64,000 bases of DNA from NCBI GenBank assembly GCA_035771165.1, contig JAWNZC010000348.1, positions 6,054,001 to 6,118,000 of the forward strand. Reading direction: 5' to 3'. Numbering within the stretch: position 1 is the first letter of the stretch; each line of letters opens with the position of its first letter. Made by a program: the position numbers and the translations under genes. The notes beneath the pieces are model-generated. The model saw only the letters and a list, made by a program, of their open reading frames with translations. It made no database searches and had not been told where the DNA came from. Source of the stretch: Paragorgia papillata (taxonomy: Eukaryota; Cnidaria; Anthozoa; Scleralcyonacea; Coralliidae). Below, piece after piece: positions 33,440 through 43,229 of the stretch.

Positions 33440-34057
33440 CATATGGTATTTGTGCATGGGGTTAAACTGTGAAAGTACACTGGAATAAATTACCGATTCT
33501 TCAAAAACGAGCACTTAGACTGATATTTTTCACAAAACCTCAAGGCCATTTATTCAAACTAAATCTTTCCCTCTAACATTTTTGTATTTTCAAATGAGTT
33601 TGCCTGTCGATGCACAAAGTTTTTCACCAAGTCGTTCCCTCTAATCTAACCAGCATATTTAGTTTAACTAGTGAAATTTGTAATTATAACACTAGATCAT
33701 CCTCACAACAGTGTTTCTATATAGAAAATTCTAGAACTGAAATCGTAATAAAATCGTTTGCAAGAATTGGCCCTGTAATTTGTAATGGACTTCCTCAATC
33801 GCTTAAATTACTAAACAAATCAACTTTATTATCTTTTTTAATATTATCCAAACGTTCTTATTGGTTCAATTTATCTTTTTCAAATACATAACTCTGTGAA
33901 TAAGTTTCTGTGTTGTTATATTGCTACGTTCAATTGCCTTGTAGTATATTAAATCAAACACACACACACCTTGAATAGCTTATTAGTTAGCCTGTGAGTG
34001 GGGAAAAATTGTCAACTTTTTCTTTCTTTTTAAATAAAGTTTGTTGTTGTTGTTGTA
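33440..34057 (+). pseudogene. LINE 3' end with (TTG)n tail
   Basis: The plus-strand frames show NKLPILQKRALRLIFF, then after stops MHKVFHQVVPSN, then NYNTRSSSQQ and KSFARIGPVICNGLPQSLK, the usual order at the C-terminus of CR1/RTE-like RT proteins. A noncoding tail follows, with AATAAAG and a (TTG)n run at about 34033-34057, a typical LINE 3' end. The 5' part is missing and the frame is broken. Confidence 0.75.
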
Positions 34058-34067
34058 ATTAAATGTG

Positions 34068-34672
34068 ATGTACAATCTAAAGATTCTGGTTGAAATTACA
34101 CTTTATATGAGCATTCGTTTTTTGGCTGCCATATTTGTGTACTTCACAGATGTTAATTAGGTACACACAGTGATGGATTTACAGGGGGGTGCAGGGGTGC
34201 AGGGGGGGTACCAATTACTCAATTAGTGCCTTGCTGCAGTGGGATGCGAAGTGGATTTCATTGAAAATGTCAATCACATTTCTAATGTCTAGCTTCCTTG
34301 TGATATCCCTAATAAAATTCATAATAAAATGTCCACTTATCCCTAAATTTATTTGACACCTTCCAGGTTTGATAAAATGCGCTATTAAAAACACGACTTA
34401 AAACTTTTAAATCTTTCTTCAAAGTACCGTCAGAATGCAGGAAAACCCATTTCAGAGGTCAAAATTTCCAAAATTTTCTGGGGGGGCATACCCCAGACCC
34501 CCCTAGAAATGGTTTGACTAAGGTTACAAAAATTCTAGATCCACCCCTGCAGCACCCCCCCCCCCCCCTACCAGATCAAGCTGGATCCATCACTGGGTAC
34601 ATAAATACGTTGGCCAAAAAACAAATGCTCATATAAAGTGTAGTTTTTGCCAGAGTTTTCGGATTGTACATC
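34068..34672. mobile_element. TIR element (outer) interrupted by another
   Basis: Arms at 34068-34160 and 34597-34672 are inverted complements containing GATGTACAATC, ACACTTTATATGAGCATT and GTTTTTTGGC. The middle is occupied by a different inverted-repeat element. Confidence 0.75.
34168..34595. mobile_element. TIR element (inner), CAGTGATGGAT termini
   Basis: CAGTGATGGAT and ATCCATCACTG close the element, with G- and C-runs just inside each end. It splits the 34068-34672 element near a GTAC site. Confidence 0.7.
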
Positions 34673-35130
34673 AGGTTTTCCACTGGTGAATTTTGTCGTG
34701 CGAAGTGACATTTCTATTGTTAAAATTGAATGGATTGGAATAGATTTCTAATTACCATATTTTCTGGGCAATAACCCGCACGGCATATAACCCACACAGC
34801 AACAAAATGTCACTTTTGGAAAAATAAATCAGCGTATTCCCCACACTATCGGATAACCCACAGCTGCTAATAATAGGTATGGGACCACAAAATTTTAAAA
34901 AAGTACATTACCGGTAGTTGAAAGATGAAAGTAGAATCCTTGGTCTCCAGTCTTCATGATGGTGTCGTCTTACCCGCACCACCCTAATACCCATACTAAT
35001 TATCTTTCCCAGCAAAATTAAGAGATAACCGTGGGTTATCGCCTAGAAAATACGGTAGTTCCACTCGAGAGCTCATAAGACAAAAGAAAAAGGTCACTTT
35101 GTGTGACAAAATTCACCAGTGGAAAACTGG
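34673..35130. mobile_element. TIR element (outer) interrupted by another
   Basis: The left arm GGTTTTCCACTGGTGAATTT and the inverted right arm at 35092-35130 pair over about 38 bases. The centre holds the 34755-35055 element. Confidence 0.7.
34755..35055. mobile_element. 301-bp TIR element (inner), CCATATTTTCTGGGC termini
   Basis: CCATATTTTCTGGGCAATAA at the left and its inverted counterpart at the right, with TA flanks at 34753-34754 and 35056-35057. No ORF. Confidence 0.75.
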
Positions 35131-35399
35131 CTTTAGACATCGCTTCTAAAGTTTAACAAAGCTTTATACACTGTACGTTGAATTTGGAAAATTATGCTGA
35201 TGTCAGCAATAATATAATTTAAAACTCTGTACTACTGAAGAAGGAAAATTTTTATCAACCTAAAATTTTCAAAGGAAGACTCGTAATAATGATCTACAAA
35301 ATATATAAAACAACCAACCTAATTTAGGTTTAAAATTTAGTGACATCAGAGTGAAAACCACCTACTGTATTGCTGACAAAAGGAATTTGTTTCCAATAG

Positions 35400-35520
35400 T
35401 GAAACCAAAGTAGTGTGCTGCGTAAGGCAGCTGAAACAACAATCGAAATATTGTAATTAGGTTTGATATATACTGCCGAAACAGAGAACGTAGGAGTTAA
35501 CGTTTCGAGCGAAAAGAGGT
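35400..35520. mobile_element. Penelope-type repeat fragment
   Basis: Shares GTGCTGCGTAAGGCA, CAATCGAAATATTG, ATATACTGCCGAAA and AACGTTTCGAGCGAA with the repeats at 24510-24606 and 40221-40330. The CTGANGA half of the hammerhead core is absent here. Confidence 0.5.
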
Positions 35521-35556
35521 GGCACTCGATATGTTTTCTGTTTACGTTTTGTTTAA

Positions 35557-35713
35557 GGTTGGTTTCCACTCAGGAAAATTTTCCTCAGGACAGGAACGGA
35601 CAGGAAAATTTTCTTTGTCTTGTGAGCCGACTGAGCTGTCAGTCGGAACTATTAAATGACTTAAACACAAAGGAACCTACCCTGCGGAAGATTTTCTGGG
35701 TGGAAACCAGCCT
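35557..35713. mobile_element. Short TIR element
   Basis: AGGTTGGTTTCCACTCAGG and CTGGGTGGAAACCAGCCT pair; AGGAAAATTTTC repeats twice just inside the left end. Confidence 0.6.
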
Positions 35714-36237
35714 CAACCGTGCTTTCACTTTCACTTTCCAACCCGACAGTCCTTTACGAGACTTCCGTTCAAACTCGATTCTTTCAAGCCTCAAAGAAGC
35801 TTTTGATTAGAACCTTCATATTATATAAACCAAGCTTCGTAAACAAAATAGTGAATTAAAAAGATATGGCAAGAATATGAAAAGTTCAGCATGACAAACA
35901 GTGCCTATCGCACCAGCCTCCGCACAGGTTTCCATGAGATGAAATAATATTTTCTGAAGCCGACGAAGAAACCTTCTTATATATATATGGTACCTTCAAC
36001 TCAACTAGTTTTACTGTATAAAACCTAACACAAATCTACTCGACAGTTAGTCTGCTAACATACTCTTTTCGTTTAAAGAGTCTGTATTTCATAGCAGATT
36101 TATTAGCAGAATATCAGAATAGTTTAAATATTTCGAAATTGGCAAAATGATGGCGATACAATTTACAACTAAAAATTATTTAAAAAGTTAATACACCCTT
36201 ACATAATCGTGCTATTTGAGTTTAAAACAATACTTAC

Positions 36238-36425
36238 GTGTTCCCACGGTTCCACCGAACGATTTATACAATATATCAATCTGAAGACTGAAATTAAAAT
36301 TGTGGGCAGAATTCGAAACAAACGTCTCAAACGGCAAACGCAGTACAAAAGTTTGGGAATCCCCGACCGAGCAGGGTCCGAGTAAATAGGCCCCGTATGT
36401 ACTCGTCTCATCGATGAACACGTCA
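36238..36425 (-). CDS. Orphan exon of unknown minus-strand gene
   Basis: A 188-base exon candidate with a TTACTATTAACAG acceptor before 36425 and a strong CAC|GTAAGTATT donor after 36238. The frame DVFIDETSTYGAYLLGPC through NFNFSLQIDILYK to GGTVGT has no stop, reads like a compact beta-rich domain and has balanced composition. It enters with one base and leaves with one. That exit phase does not fit directly onto the Cys-rich exon at 29046, so it is either an upstream exon of that gene with another exon between, or part of a different gene. I recognise no family. Confidence 0.45.
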
Positions 36426-36692
36426 CTGTTAATAGTAAGTAATATGCATATATAGACCAGTTTTCATATAAACTAATTACATGTAAAATATTCTAGTTAG
36501 TTATCCCCCCAGGTAATTTTTTTCCAAAGGGATCTTTGTAGAAATTGAGAAAAATATTTGATTGTTGTTGCTATGGCTACAAACTTGAAATTTTTCAAGT
36601 GTGGAAATTTGCAAAGTCACACATGCACTGTCGACTATTTGGCAGCTGTATGTTATATTAATTTTCTTATGGTTTCATCAGCAATAAATACA

Positions 36693-36957
36693 TAGAGAAT
36701 AATACATGGATGTGTGGAAATATGAAATTTATTTCGAGTGTTGACCAATAAATTTCATATTTCCAAGCATCCATGTATTGTTCTGTTTATTATATAAAAA
36801 AATTGTCCTATTGCCTTGCAAAAATTGCATTAAACTATAATGCTGATTCAGCGATAATCGTCACATGTGCGATTATCATAAATAATCGCACATGAGTGAG
36901 ATTATCACTTTTATTAGTGGCGGAAAAATCAATAAAACACTCTATTTTATATAATAA
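36693..36957. mobile_element. TAGAGAATAATACATGG element, copy 1 (centre deleted)
   Basis: Shows GGAAATATGAAATTTATTTCG and its inverted copy, then the common tail with the GATAATCGTCACATGTGCGA hairpin. Two further copies lie at 37078-37400 and 53559-53870. Confidence 0.8.
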
Positions 36958-37077
36958 AATCATTTTATTATGCAAAAATAATAAATTATGCAGTAGATGA
37001 CTTATACATATATGCACTACAGGTAATATTTTATTTAGTAAAACAATGGAAATCTAATTCAGGCAGGAATTGGTTAA

Positions 37078-37400
37078 ATAGAGAATAATACATGGACATG
37101 CGGAAATATGAAATTTATTTCGAGTGTTGACCAGGATATCTCACGAGTGAGCGAAGCGAACGAGTGACATATCCTGGTCAACACGAGAAATAAATTTCAT
37201 ATTTCCAAGCATCCATGTATTGTTCTGTTTATTATATAAAAAAATTGTCCTATTGCCTTGCAAAAATTGCATTAAACTATAATGCTGATTCAGCGATAAT
37301 CGTCACATGTGCGATTATCATAAATAATCGCACATGTGAGATTATCACTTTTATTAGTGGTGGAAAAATCAATAAAGCACTCTATTTTATATAATAAATC
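37078..37400. mobile_element. TAGAGAATAATACATGG element, copy 2
   Basis: The same element with a full centre: a palindrome around GTGAGCGAAGCGAACGAGTG between TTGACCAGGATAT and ATATCCTGGTCAA. The tail hairpin and TATTTTATATAATAAA end are as in the other copies. Confidence 0.85.
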
Positions 37401-38212
37401 ACTTTAATGAGTATTATGCAGTAAATTTAATATAACCCATTTGGCCATTTCAATGTGGACCACATATTTATAGTTTCACTCTGGCAATAAACAGTAAACA
37501 CAAAACATTTTCTTAAGGATAATAAAACTGTCAGCTGCCAACTCTTGTATATATATAATTGCATATTTAATACTAAAACAAATTAGCTTCAGTGACAACC
37601 AAATAAAAATTTCCCACTTTGTTAATAGCATTCAACAAAGGCCAGCATTATGACTTTTCCACTCGAACATAAAATCCATATCTTTGAGCTACCCAATGAA
37701 ATTATGCGGGGAAGTGATGTTGAAAAACTGGGTTTAATGCAAAACCTACAACCGCTTGACCTAAACTTTTAGAAAATACAAATGAAAAATACAACAACTT
37801 CTTCGAATACGTGAGAAGTTACTTGCTCAAATTTACTTGATTCGAAACTTGCGGCAAAAGGCGTAAATTTTGACTTGTCGATATGTCACTCGCGAGCGTT
37901 ATTACATACGAGAAATACGCCACTCGGTTCCCGGATGTAGTGAAATATGGATTCTACGAGTGTTTTAGCCTGGTAAAATACAATATAATAAATAATTTTA
38001 TGTATGACATGTAAATATACATATTCACAATGATTATGTAAATGAATATAAAATAGACTTACATAGGTTTAACATATATATTATATATTTTGTCGTTTCT
38101 GTGACTTTTGTTTAAAATATCCATTTTGGCGGTTATGACGGGGCAGCAAATCATTTCCATTATTTTACCATAAATATGTATGTACATGTCATACATAAAA
38201 TTTATATATATA
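37401..38212. other. No gene seen
   Basis: AT-rich sequence. A stretch near 37880-37960 has GTCACTCGCGAGCG and CGCCACTCGG words typical of cnidarian repeat debris. Confidence 0.4.
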
Positions 38213-38341
38213 TAAGTGGGCTTACCTCAAATGTTGATGTTCGCTACTGTCAGTTTCACGCTGGGCGTTTCGAGCCGCCTGAAGATCGCCAAGCGTGAAA
38301 CTGACAGTAGCGACCATCAACATTTGAGGTAAGCCCACTTA
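38213..38341. repeat. 129-bp palindrome carrying a hammerhead motif
   Basis: AAGTGGGCTTACCTCAAATG and its complement close a near-perfect palindrome. Each arm has the GAAACTGACAGTAGCG segment; only the right arm has the full catalytic core. Confidence 0.8.
38276..38312 (+). ncRNA. Hammerhead ribozyme motif
   Basis: Stem I CGC/GCG (38276-38278 with 38310-38312), CTGAAGA (fits CUGANGA), stem II CGC-CAA-GCG with a U-U closing mismatch, GAA then ACU-GAC-AGU (stem III) and the cleavage-site A at 38309. Short stem III is typical of Penelope and retrozyme hammerheads. Stem I is short, so activity would depend on tertiary contacts or a dimeric form. Confidence 0.55.
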
Positions 38342-38399
38342 TAGTATTCGCTCTATCTTTACGGTATTGAGCACTTTTCGACATTTCGCGAACAACACT

Positions 38400-38407
38400 T
38401 TGTTTGT

Positions 38408-38449
<42 letters not shown>

Positions 38450-38810
38450 CAATCTACAGACACGGTGTTTCGCTGTACAACAGCTCATCAGTGTAGCTTG
38501 GAACAATCTGAATGAATTTCACCGATTACTTATACACATGCGATCGTCGGTGACAACCGCATGTGGGACAGCATCGGTGAAGTACATTCAGATAGCGTGA
38601 AGTGCGCATGGGCCCAGAGTGCTCAAACTTCCACAAGGGTAGTGAGCGTTGCATTATCGCTAATAGGTACCCACGGCAACTTCACAGAGTGCTCAACAAC
38701 ACCGAAGTGAAGGAGCGTACATATATAGCGAGCATATATATATATATATATAAGTGAGTTTTGGTTCACGAAATGTTAGAGAGTGCTCAATACCATATAT
38801 AGATAGAGCA
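38400..38810. mobile_element. Penelope-like/retrozyme repeat block
   Basis: A TA run at 38411-38446 is followed by the hammerhead at 38454-38496 and a body with repeated GAGTGCTCAA words (38618, 38690, 38771). A second TA run lies at 38735-38752. GTATTGAGCAC in inverted form at 38363 and GAGTGCTCAATAC at 39290 tie this block to its neighbours. Confidence 0.55.
38454..38496 (-). ncRNA. Hammerhead ribozyme motif, best-formed copy
   Basis: Read on the minus strand, all parts are present and pair perfectly: stem I CTACA (38496-38492) with TGTAG (38458-38454); CTGATGA (38491-38485); stem II GCTGT-TGT-ACAGC with the conserved G-C closing pair; GAA (38471-38469); stem III ACA-CCG-UGU (38468-38460); and cleavage-site C at 38459. 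The conserved A15.1-U16.1 pair is present. This meets the hammerhead consensus of type I ribozymes in Penelope-like elements and retrozymes. Cleavage between 38459 and 38458 is predicted. Confidence 0.8.
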
Positions 38811-38849
38811 AAATACAAAGTATGAAGTATAGTTTTACCTTAAAGTCTG

Positions 38850-38888
38850 CTACCAGAGGTTTCGCCCTAAACGGGATCATCAGGCGAC
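38850..38888 (-). ncRNA. Hammerhead ribozyme motif (left arm of palindrome)
   Basis: Minus strand: CTGATGA (38883-38877), CCC-GTTTA-GGG stem II with a mismatched closing pair, GAAA, stem III ACC-UCU-GGU and cleavage-site A at 38851. Stem I is reduced to two clear pairs because of a change relative to the right-arm copy. Confidence 0.5.
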
Positions 38889-39174
38889 TGAAAAATATCG
38901 GTTAGTGGGCTGATTAAATGCGTTAGTTGGGGCGTGGGTGTGGGCGTTTATCATGAAGGCAGACAAACAACTCTTACTAAACAAAAGATCAGAAATAGTT
39001 TCGACCTGTCGGCACAAAAATAGATTTCGGATCATCAACCTAAATAATCAAAGGAATGCGCGCAACGTTTCGACGCCCACACCCACGCTCCAAACGAATG
39101 CGCCGGACGTTTCGACGCCCACACCCACGCCCCAACTAACGCATTTAAGCAGCCCACTAACCGATATTTTTCAG

Positions 39175-39215
39175 TCGCCTGATGATCCCGTTTAGGGTGA
39201 AACCTCTGGTAGCGA
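39175..39215 (+). ncRNA. Hammerhead ribozyme motif (right arm of palindrome)
   Basis: Stem I TCGC (39175-39178) with GCGA (39212-39215), CTGATGA (39179-39185), CCC-GTTTA-GGG stem II with a U-U closing mismatch, GAA, stem III ACC-UCU-GGU, cleavage-site A at 39211. The left arm at 38850-38888 is its inverted partner. Confidence 0.6.
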
Positions 39216-39251
39216 AGACTTTAAGGTAAAACTATACTTCATACTTTGTAT

Positions 39252-39630
39252 ATATATATATATGTGATATGTGAGTGTAAGGTTTTCCAAGAGTGCTCAA
39301 TACTTATACGTAGAGCAGATAATAGTTAGTTAACTTATTTTGAGAATAGTTGCTACTCAGCAACTGCATTAAAAACTGTCCAAATAACGCTAAAAATTAG
39401 TGCAAATATACAGCGATATTTGGATAGTTAGTTATTTGCACTGTTTATTTGGATTGTTAGCCAATCAAATTTATCACACGGGAGACTACTTCATGTATGC
39501 TTATTATTTTGTCCTGGTGCAAGTCACACCTCGTTGTTTGTATTTTGTTAAAATACGGCACAACTCGTAAAAATATACAGCGATACTACACACCAAAACA
39601 TCTAATAAGATATATTTATATATATATATA
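39252..39630. other. No gene seen
   Basis: Begins with a TA run and a GAGTGCTCAATAC word shared with the hammerhead block; the rest is AT-rich with no recognised feature. Confidence 0.4.
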
Positions 39631-39758
39631 TGCAGTTTGCCTGTATATTAACTGACGAGGTGTAGTACAGCCTGATGAGCTGTATATATATATATATATA
39701 TATATACAGCTCATCAGGCTGTACTACATCTCGTCAGTTAATATACAGGCAAACTGCA
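39631..39758. repeat. 128-bp perfect-looking palindrome with (TA)n centre
   Basis: TGCAGTTTGCCTGTATATTA through GTACAGCCTGATGAGCTG, a TA run, then the complement in reverse. CTGATGAGCTGT matches the 5' half of the ribozyme at 38454-38496, so each arm is a truncated hammerhead repeat. Confidence 0.85.
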
Positions 39759-40220
39759 GTTTGTGCGGGGCCCTGTGCTGCCACAGACCAACATTAACTT
39801 CGACCACACATCTTCGTGGTTCAAGCCTAGCAAGGAACGATAGTATTGAGTGATGTTTCACTTAAAAACGCATGACATTTGGCGCTAGCAAGTGAGTTTT
39901 TCATAGACCTGAAATAGTAGTAGAAATAGAAATACCACTCGTCCTTCGGACTCGTGCAATTTTGAACTAACTCACTCGTGCCTGTTTTTTCCAAATTGCA
40001 CTTGAAACTGCATGCTATTACCTATACAAAAGCAATTGTCACGGCTTTCGCATCTCATTATTAATTTGTTATTGTTATTGTTTTCATCTGAATAGCTAAT
40101 TTTTGGCATCTCAGTATTGATTTATTATTATTATTTTGATCTGATTGGCTAATTTTTTGTCACGTGATTGCCTTTCTTAATAAGTACGTTACGTATACAC
40201 TCTTTACTTTACGTTTTTCT

Positions 40221-40261
40221 CTGACGAAGAGCCTTCGCTCGAAACGTTAGACTTCTACGTT
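40221..40261 (+). ncRNA. Hammerhead-like core
   Basis: CTGACGA, one A, GAGC-CTTC-GCTC (perfect stem II), GAA, ACGT...ACGT (stem III with nine-base loop). No complementary stem I is evident. Plus-strand relative of 24567-24606, followed by the same TATTTCGGCAGTATAT flank. Confidence 0.35.
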
Positions 40262-40398
40262 CCATATTTCGGCAGTATATCCAATCTTACTATATGTATT
40301 TCGATTTGTCGGTTTCAACACTAGTACTGCAGCCTAGTGCACACAATTGCATTATTGCATCATCCGGCAAGGCTCGATTTTCGATTTATTTTACTTTA

Positions 40399-40878
40399 AA
40401 GTGCTTATGAAACGAAATTTCACTTCTGTTTTTTACGATTGTATTTGGAAGAAAATTTAAGATGATGAAAAATGGCTTTTACACACCTTTCAAATCTTAT
40501 CCCATTCTTGAGTTATTGGCTATGCAATTTGAGCAATATGACGTCACACGTTGTATGTGGAAGAAAACGGAAAATCAGTCATATCTTTGGATTGGTTTGA
40601 CTAAACCGAATCAAACGTTGGAGATTTTCTTTGGGGTATGGTCTGATTACATCTGCATTGTACGTGTAGTGTCTTGTAGTTAAACCAATTCAAAGATACG
40701 ACTGATTTTCCGTTTTCTCCCACATACAACGTGTGACGTCATTGCTCAAATTGCATAGCCAGCAACTCAAGAATGGGATAAGATTTGAAAGGCATGTATA
40801 AAAGCCATTTTCCCGTATCGTAAGTGTTCTCGATACAATCGTAAAAAACTCAAGTAAAATTTCGTTTCATAAGCACTT
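40399..40878. mobile_element. 480-bp palindromic element, AGTGCTTATG subfamily
   Basis: The termini AAGTGCTTATGAAACGAAAT and the inverted right end lie inside TTAA flanks. Arms of about 200 bases pair almost throughout, including ACTGATTTTCCGTTTTC and CACACGTTGTATGTGG. It is the same size as the elements at 11639 and 27975 but its sequence differs except at the tips. The 73-aa frame inside is an artefact. Confidence 0.85.
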
Positions 40879-41929
40879 TAAAATAGTTTTATTTAATGAC
40901 TTACAAGAAAACAATTAATTTGCATCGAAAGCATTTTGGAATGGACCGTAATATGGACCCCCGTTGGCGGATTTGGACCTCCCTCCAAAAGTTAAATATA
41001 TCGGTAGTGTGAACACAATAATATAAACGAAATTCATAATAACGAACAGTCTGAAGTTTTTTTTGTCACTTTATATTAGTGATAAAGAACACAAACCGTA
41101 AAATAGAAACCACTACCAGATGAGTTAGTAAAAGCGATCTCCACGCTCTCCATAGCACGGTGAAGAACGCTTGTGATTTATACGATCGAGCTAACAGCGT
41201 ATAAAATAAATAAGATATATAATTCAGTTGCAATGGATATACCAGGCGGGAAACGTAATTTAAAAACATTTATAAACGATTATAACCACAGTTGAAACGT
41301 TTTTAACAGAACTAATGTTGTGATATACATTTTTCAGTGATGTTATTTTTTATCTTTTACATATTTGGTCATAAACTATTATACCAGTTGAAACGTTCTT
41401 AACAGAACTAATTATGTATATACATTTTTTAGCGATGTTTATTTATTCTTGTAGTTGTATACATATTTTCCATTTGGTAACTTTCTAGTTTTTTTGTAGT
41501 ACTTACTCAGTTTAATAATAGTGTTAAGATTTTTGAATTTAGATAATGTTACTGGCAATAGAATTTTATTTGATGCATGTACGTCAACGAACCAAATTTT
41601 CGAACTATGAAAATGTCGCGGGCTCGCGGCCCAACAAATGTTTCTTATTCTCCTTGGCCCACATTACGTTTTTAGCGCATGCGCGCCTTCATCCTCTTCT
41701 TTCGTGGGCAAGCTTCGTTCTGGTCTCACAAAAATATTCAGTGAATATCCTTAATTTACATAAACATCCTCGATTAAAACAATTCAAATGGCAAGTAAAA
41801 GGTGAGTAATTAATTGTTGTATCTTGGCAATATTTCCCAATATCGTGTGATTTTTTAGCAAAAATTATCTGTACAAAAATTAAATTCATCACTTTTTACG
41901 TCTGTACTCTATTCTATATTAATGTAATT
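40879..41929. other. No gene seen; left flank of the DIRS element
   Basis: AT-rich. A segment ending GGCAAGTAAAAG|GTGAGT at about 41800 looks like a splice donor, and a CTCTGCAG acceptor lies at 42164, so the retroelement leader may contain an intron. Confidence 0.35.
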
Positions 41930-42102
41930 TATCGTAGGCAGTAGATAACTCGAAAGCCTAGTGCTACTTTGTCTACTGCGCACGATTTCTTTAATGTTAA
42001 TGCCGGTAAATGTTGTAAATATATCATTGTTAATTTCCTTAATGTTAATTGTAATGTAGATTTAATATTGTGCAAATAAACTTTGACTTTGACTTTGACT
42101 TG
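41930..42102 (+). mobile_element. LINE-like 3' tail with (TTTGAC)n
   Basis: AT-rich sequence ending AATAAACTTTGACTTTGAC, a pattern seen at 3' ends of non-LTR elements. No coding part remains. Confidence 0.35.
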
Positions 42103-42152
42103 AACAAGACAAGTTGTGACGTAGAAAAATACGTTGCTCATTTCTTCGTGTA

Positions 42153-43229
42153 ATGTCTCTGCAGGTGCCCGCCTTGCAAGAGAACAACAATATTGTCCAG
42201 AGTGCCTGCTCGGACAATAGCTCTCTCACTTCGAACCAAATTTGTTCGTTAGTAAACACTCAAGTGGCCGAGTCGATTCAAAAGTTTCTTCCTCAATTGC
42301 TCAACGAGTCCTTGCAAAGATCAGGACTTACAAATGGTATGGTCGAGTCCTCGAAAGACGACCAAGACGATGGAGTTTCTGGGGAGACACCAGCAAAGAG
42401 GCCAAAGAGTAATGAGAGCTCCAACGAGGCCACAAGTGGTCGAAGTAGTCGGTTTTACAATGAACCAAACAAGACTACTGTATCAGGTGAATTGTTAGAG
42501 TTTCTAAGATCAACCTTTACAAAACCCTTGTCCAAGGAAGTATGGACAGAGTTACTGGATAAATATCCATCAATAAAAGGCACTGAAAACGTGCTGGTGT
42601 CACCTACCATGGAAACTGGTATGAAAGATGACATAAAAAAGAAGCATAGTTATTTAAAAAACCAAAGGATTATTTGCTTTCGATGAAGGCTTGGCTGAAA
42701 AGCAAGCTCCCCTATACTCACAGCAGTCCGACCTATTGTGGCTGCTCTGGAAGCACTCGAAATGCCCATAGAAGGGGATGAAAATGTTGCTGGACCTGAA
42801 CCAGATGACATAAAGATAATGTTGGAAGATGCCCTAGCTCTTTTGGGCAATGCAGTATTTCGCTTAAATTTGTGGCCCCAACGTCGCTTTTCAGAATATG
42901 TAACAGATCTGGGTAAACGTACCCTGAAATCTAACCTCCCAGCCGACAATCACTTGTTCCCTGATAGCTTCCACAAACTCCACAAAGCTGTTCAAAGTGA
43001 ACATGACCATTCGCAGACGAATAGCAAGCTTGTTGCTGTCCTTGTTGCTGCCAAAGCACAATTCAAGAGGCCCTTCACAAGTAAGCAACCCTTTCGTGGA
43101 CAGCTCTCCCATAGTGCCTCCAATGTACGTAAGCGAACTTGGGGAAACAAGTGGAACCAAAAAGATTCCTCAAAACAAAAAAATCCCAATCGCATCAGCA
43201 ACCGACTGGCTTTAATGAGGGTGGTATAG
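42153..43229 (+). pseudogene. Gag-like region of the DIRS-like element
   Basis: The first part (42153-42686) is rich in Asn, Ser, Gln and Glu with a KRPK basic patch and a conserved-looking STFTKPLSKEVWTELLDKYP segment. After two frame changes at about 42655-42735, the second part (42738-43229) has MLEDALALLGNAVFRLNLWP and RRFSEYV, like the LLGNA...RR segment of DIRS Gag proteins, and ends in a basic KRTWGNKW tail. The expected role is RNA packaging. No zinc knuckle is seen. Confidence 0.6.

Larger units (their letters stand above)
38811..39251. repeat. 440-bp palindrome with a hammerhead in each arm
   Basis: The outer ends ATACAAAGTATGAAGTATAG and its complement close a long inverted repeat. 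Each arm carries AAAGTCT, a hammerhead, AAAATATCGGTTAGTGGGCT and GGGGCGTGGGTGTGGGCG. About 140 bases in the centre are not inverted. The ORF at 38938-39195 is a by-product. Confidence 0.8.

Noticed and set aside
38938..39195. 85-codon Pro/Thr-rich ORF
   Set aside because: Lies within the hammerhead palindrome, with its Pro/Thr repeats coming from the CCCACACCCACGC segment.
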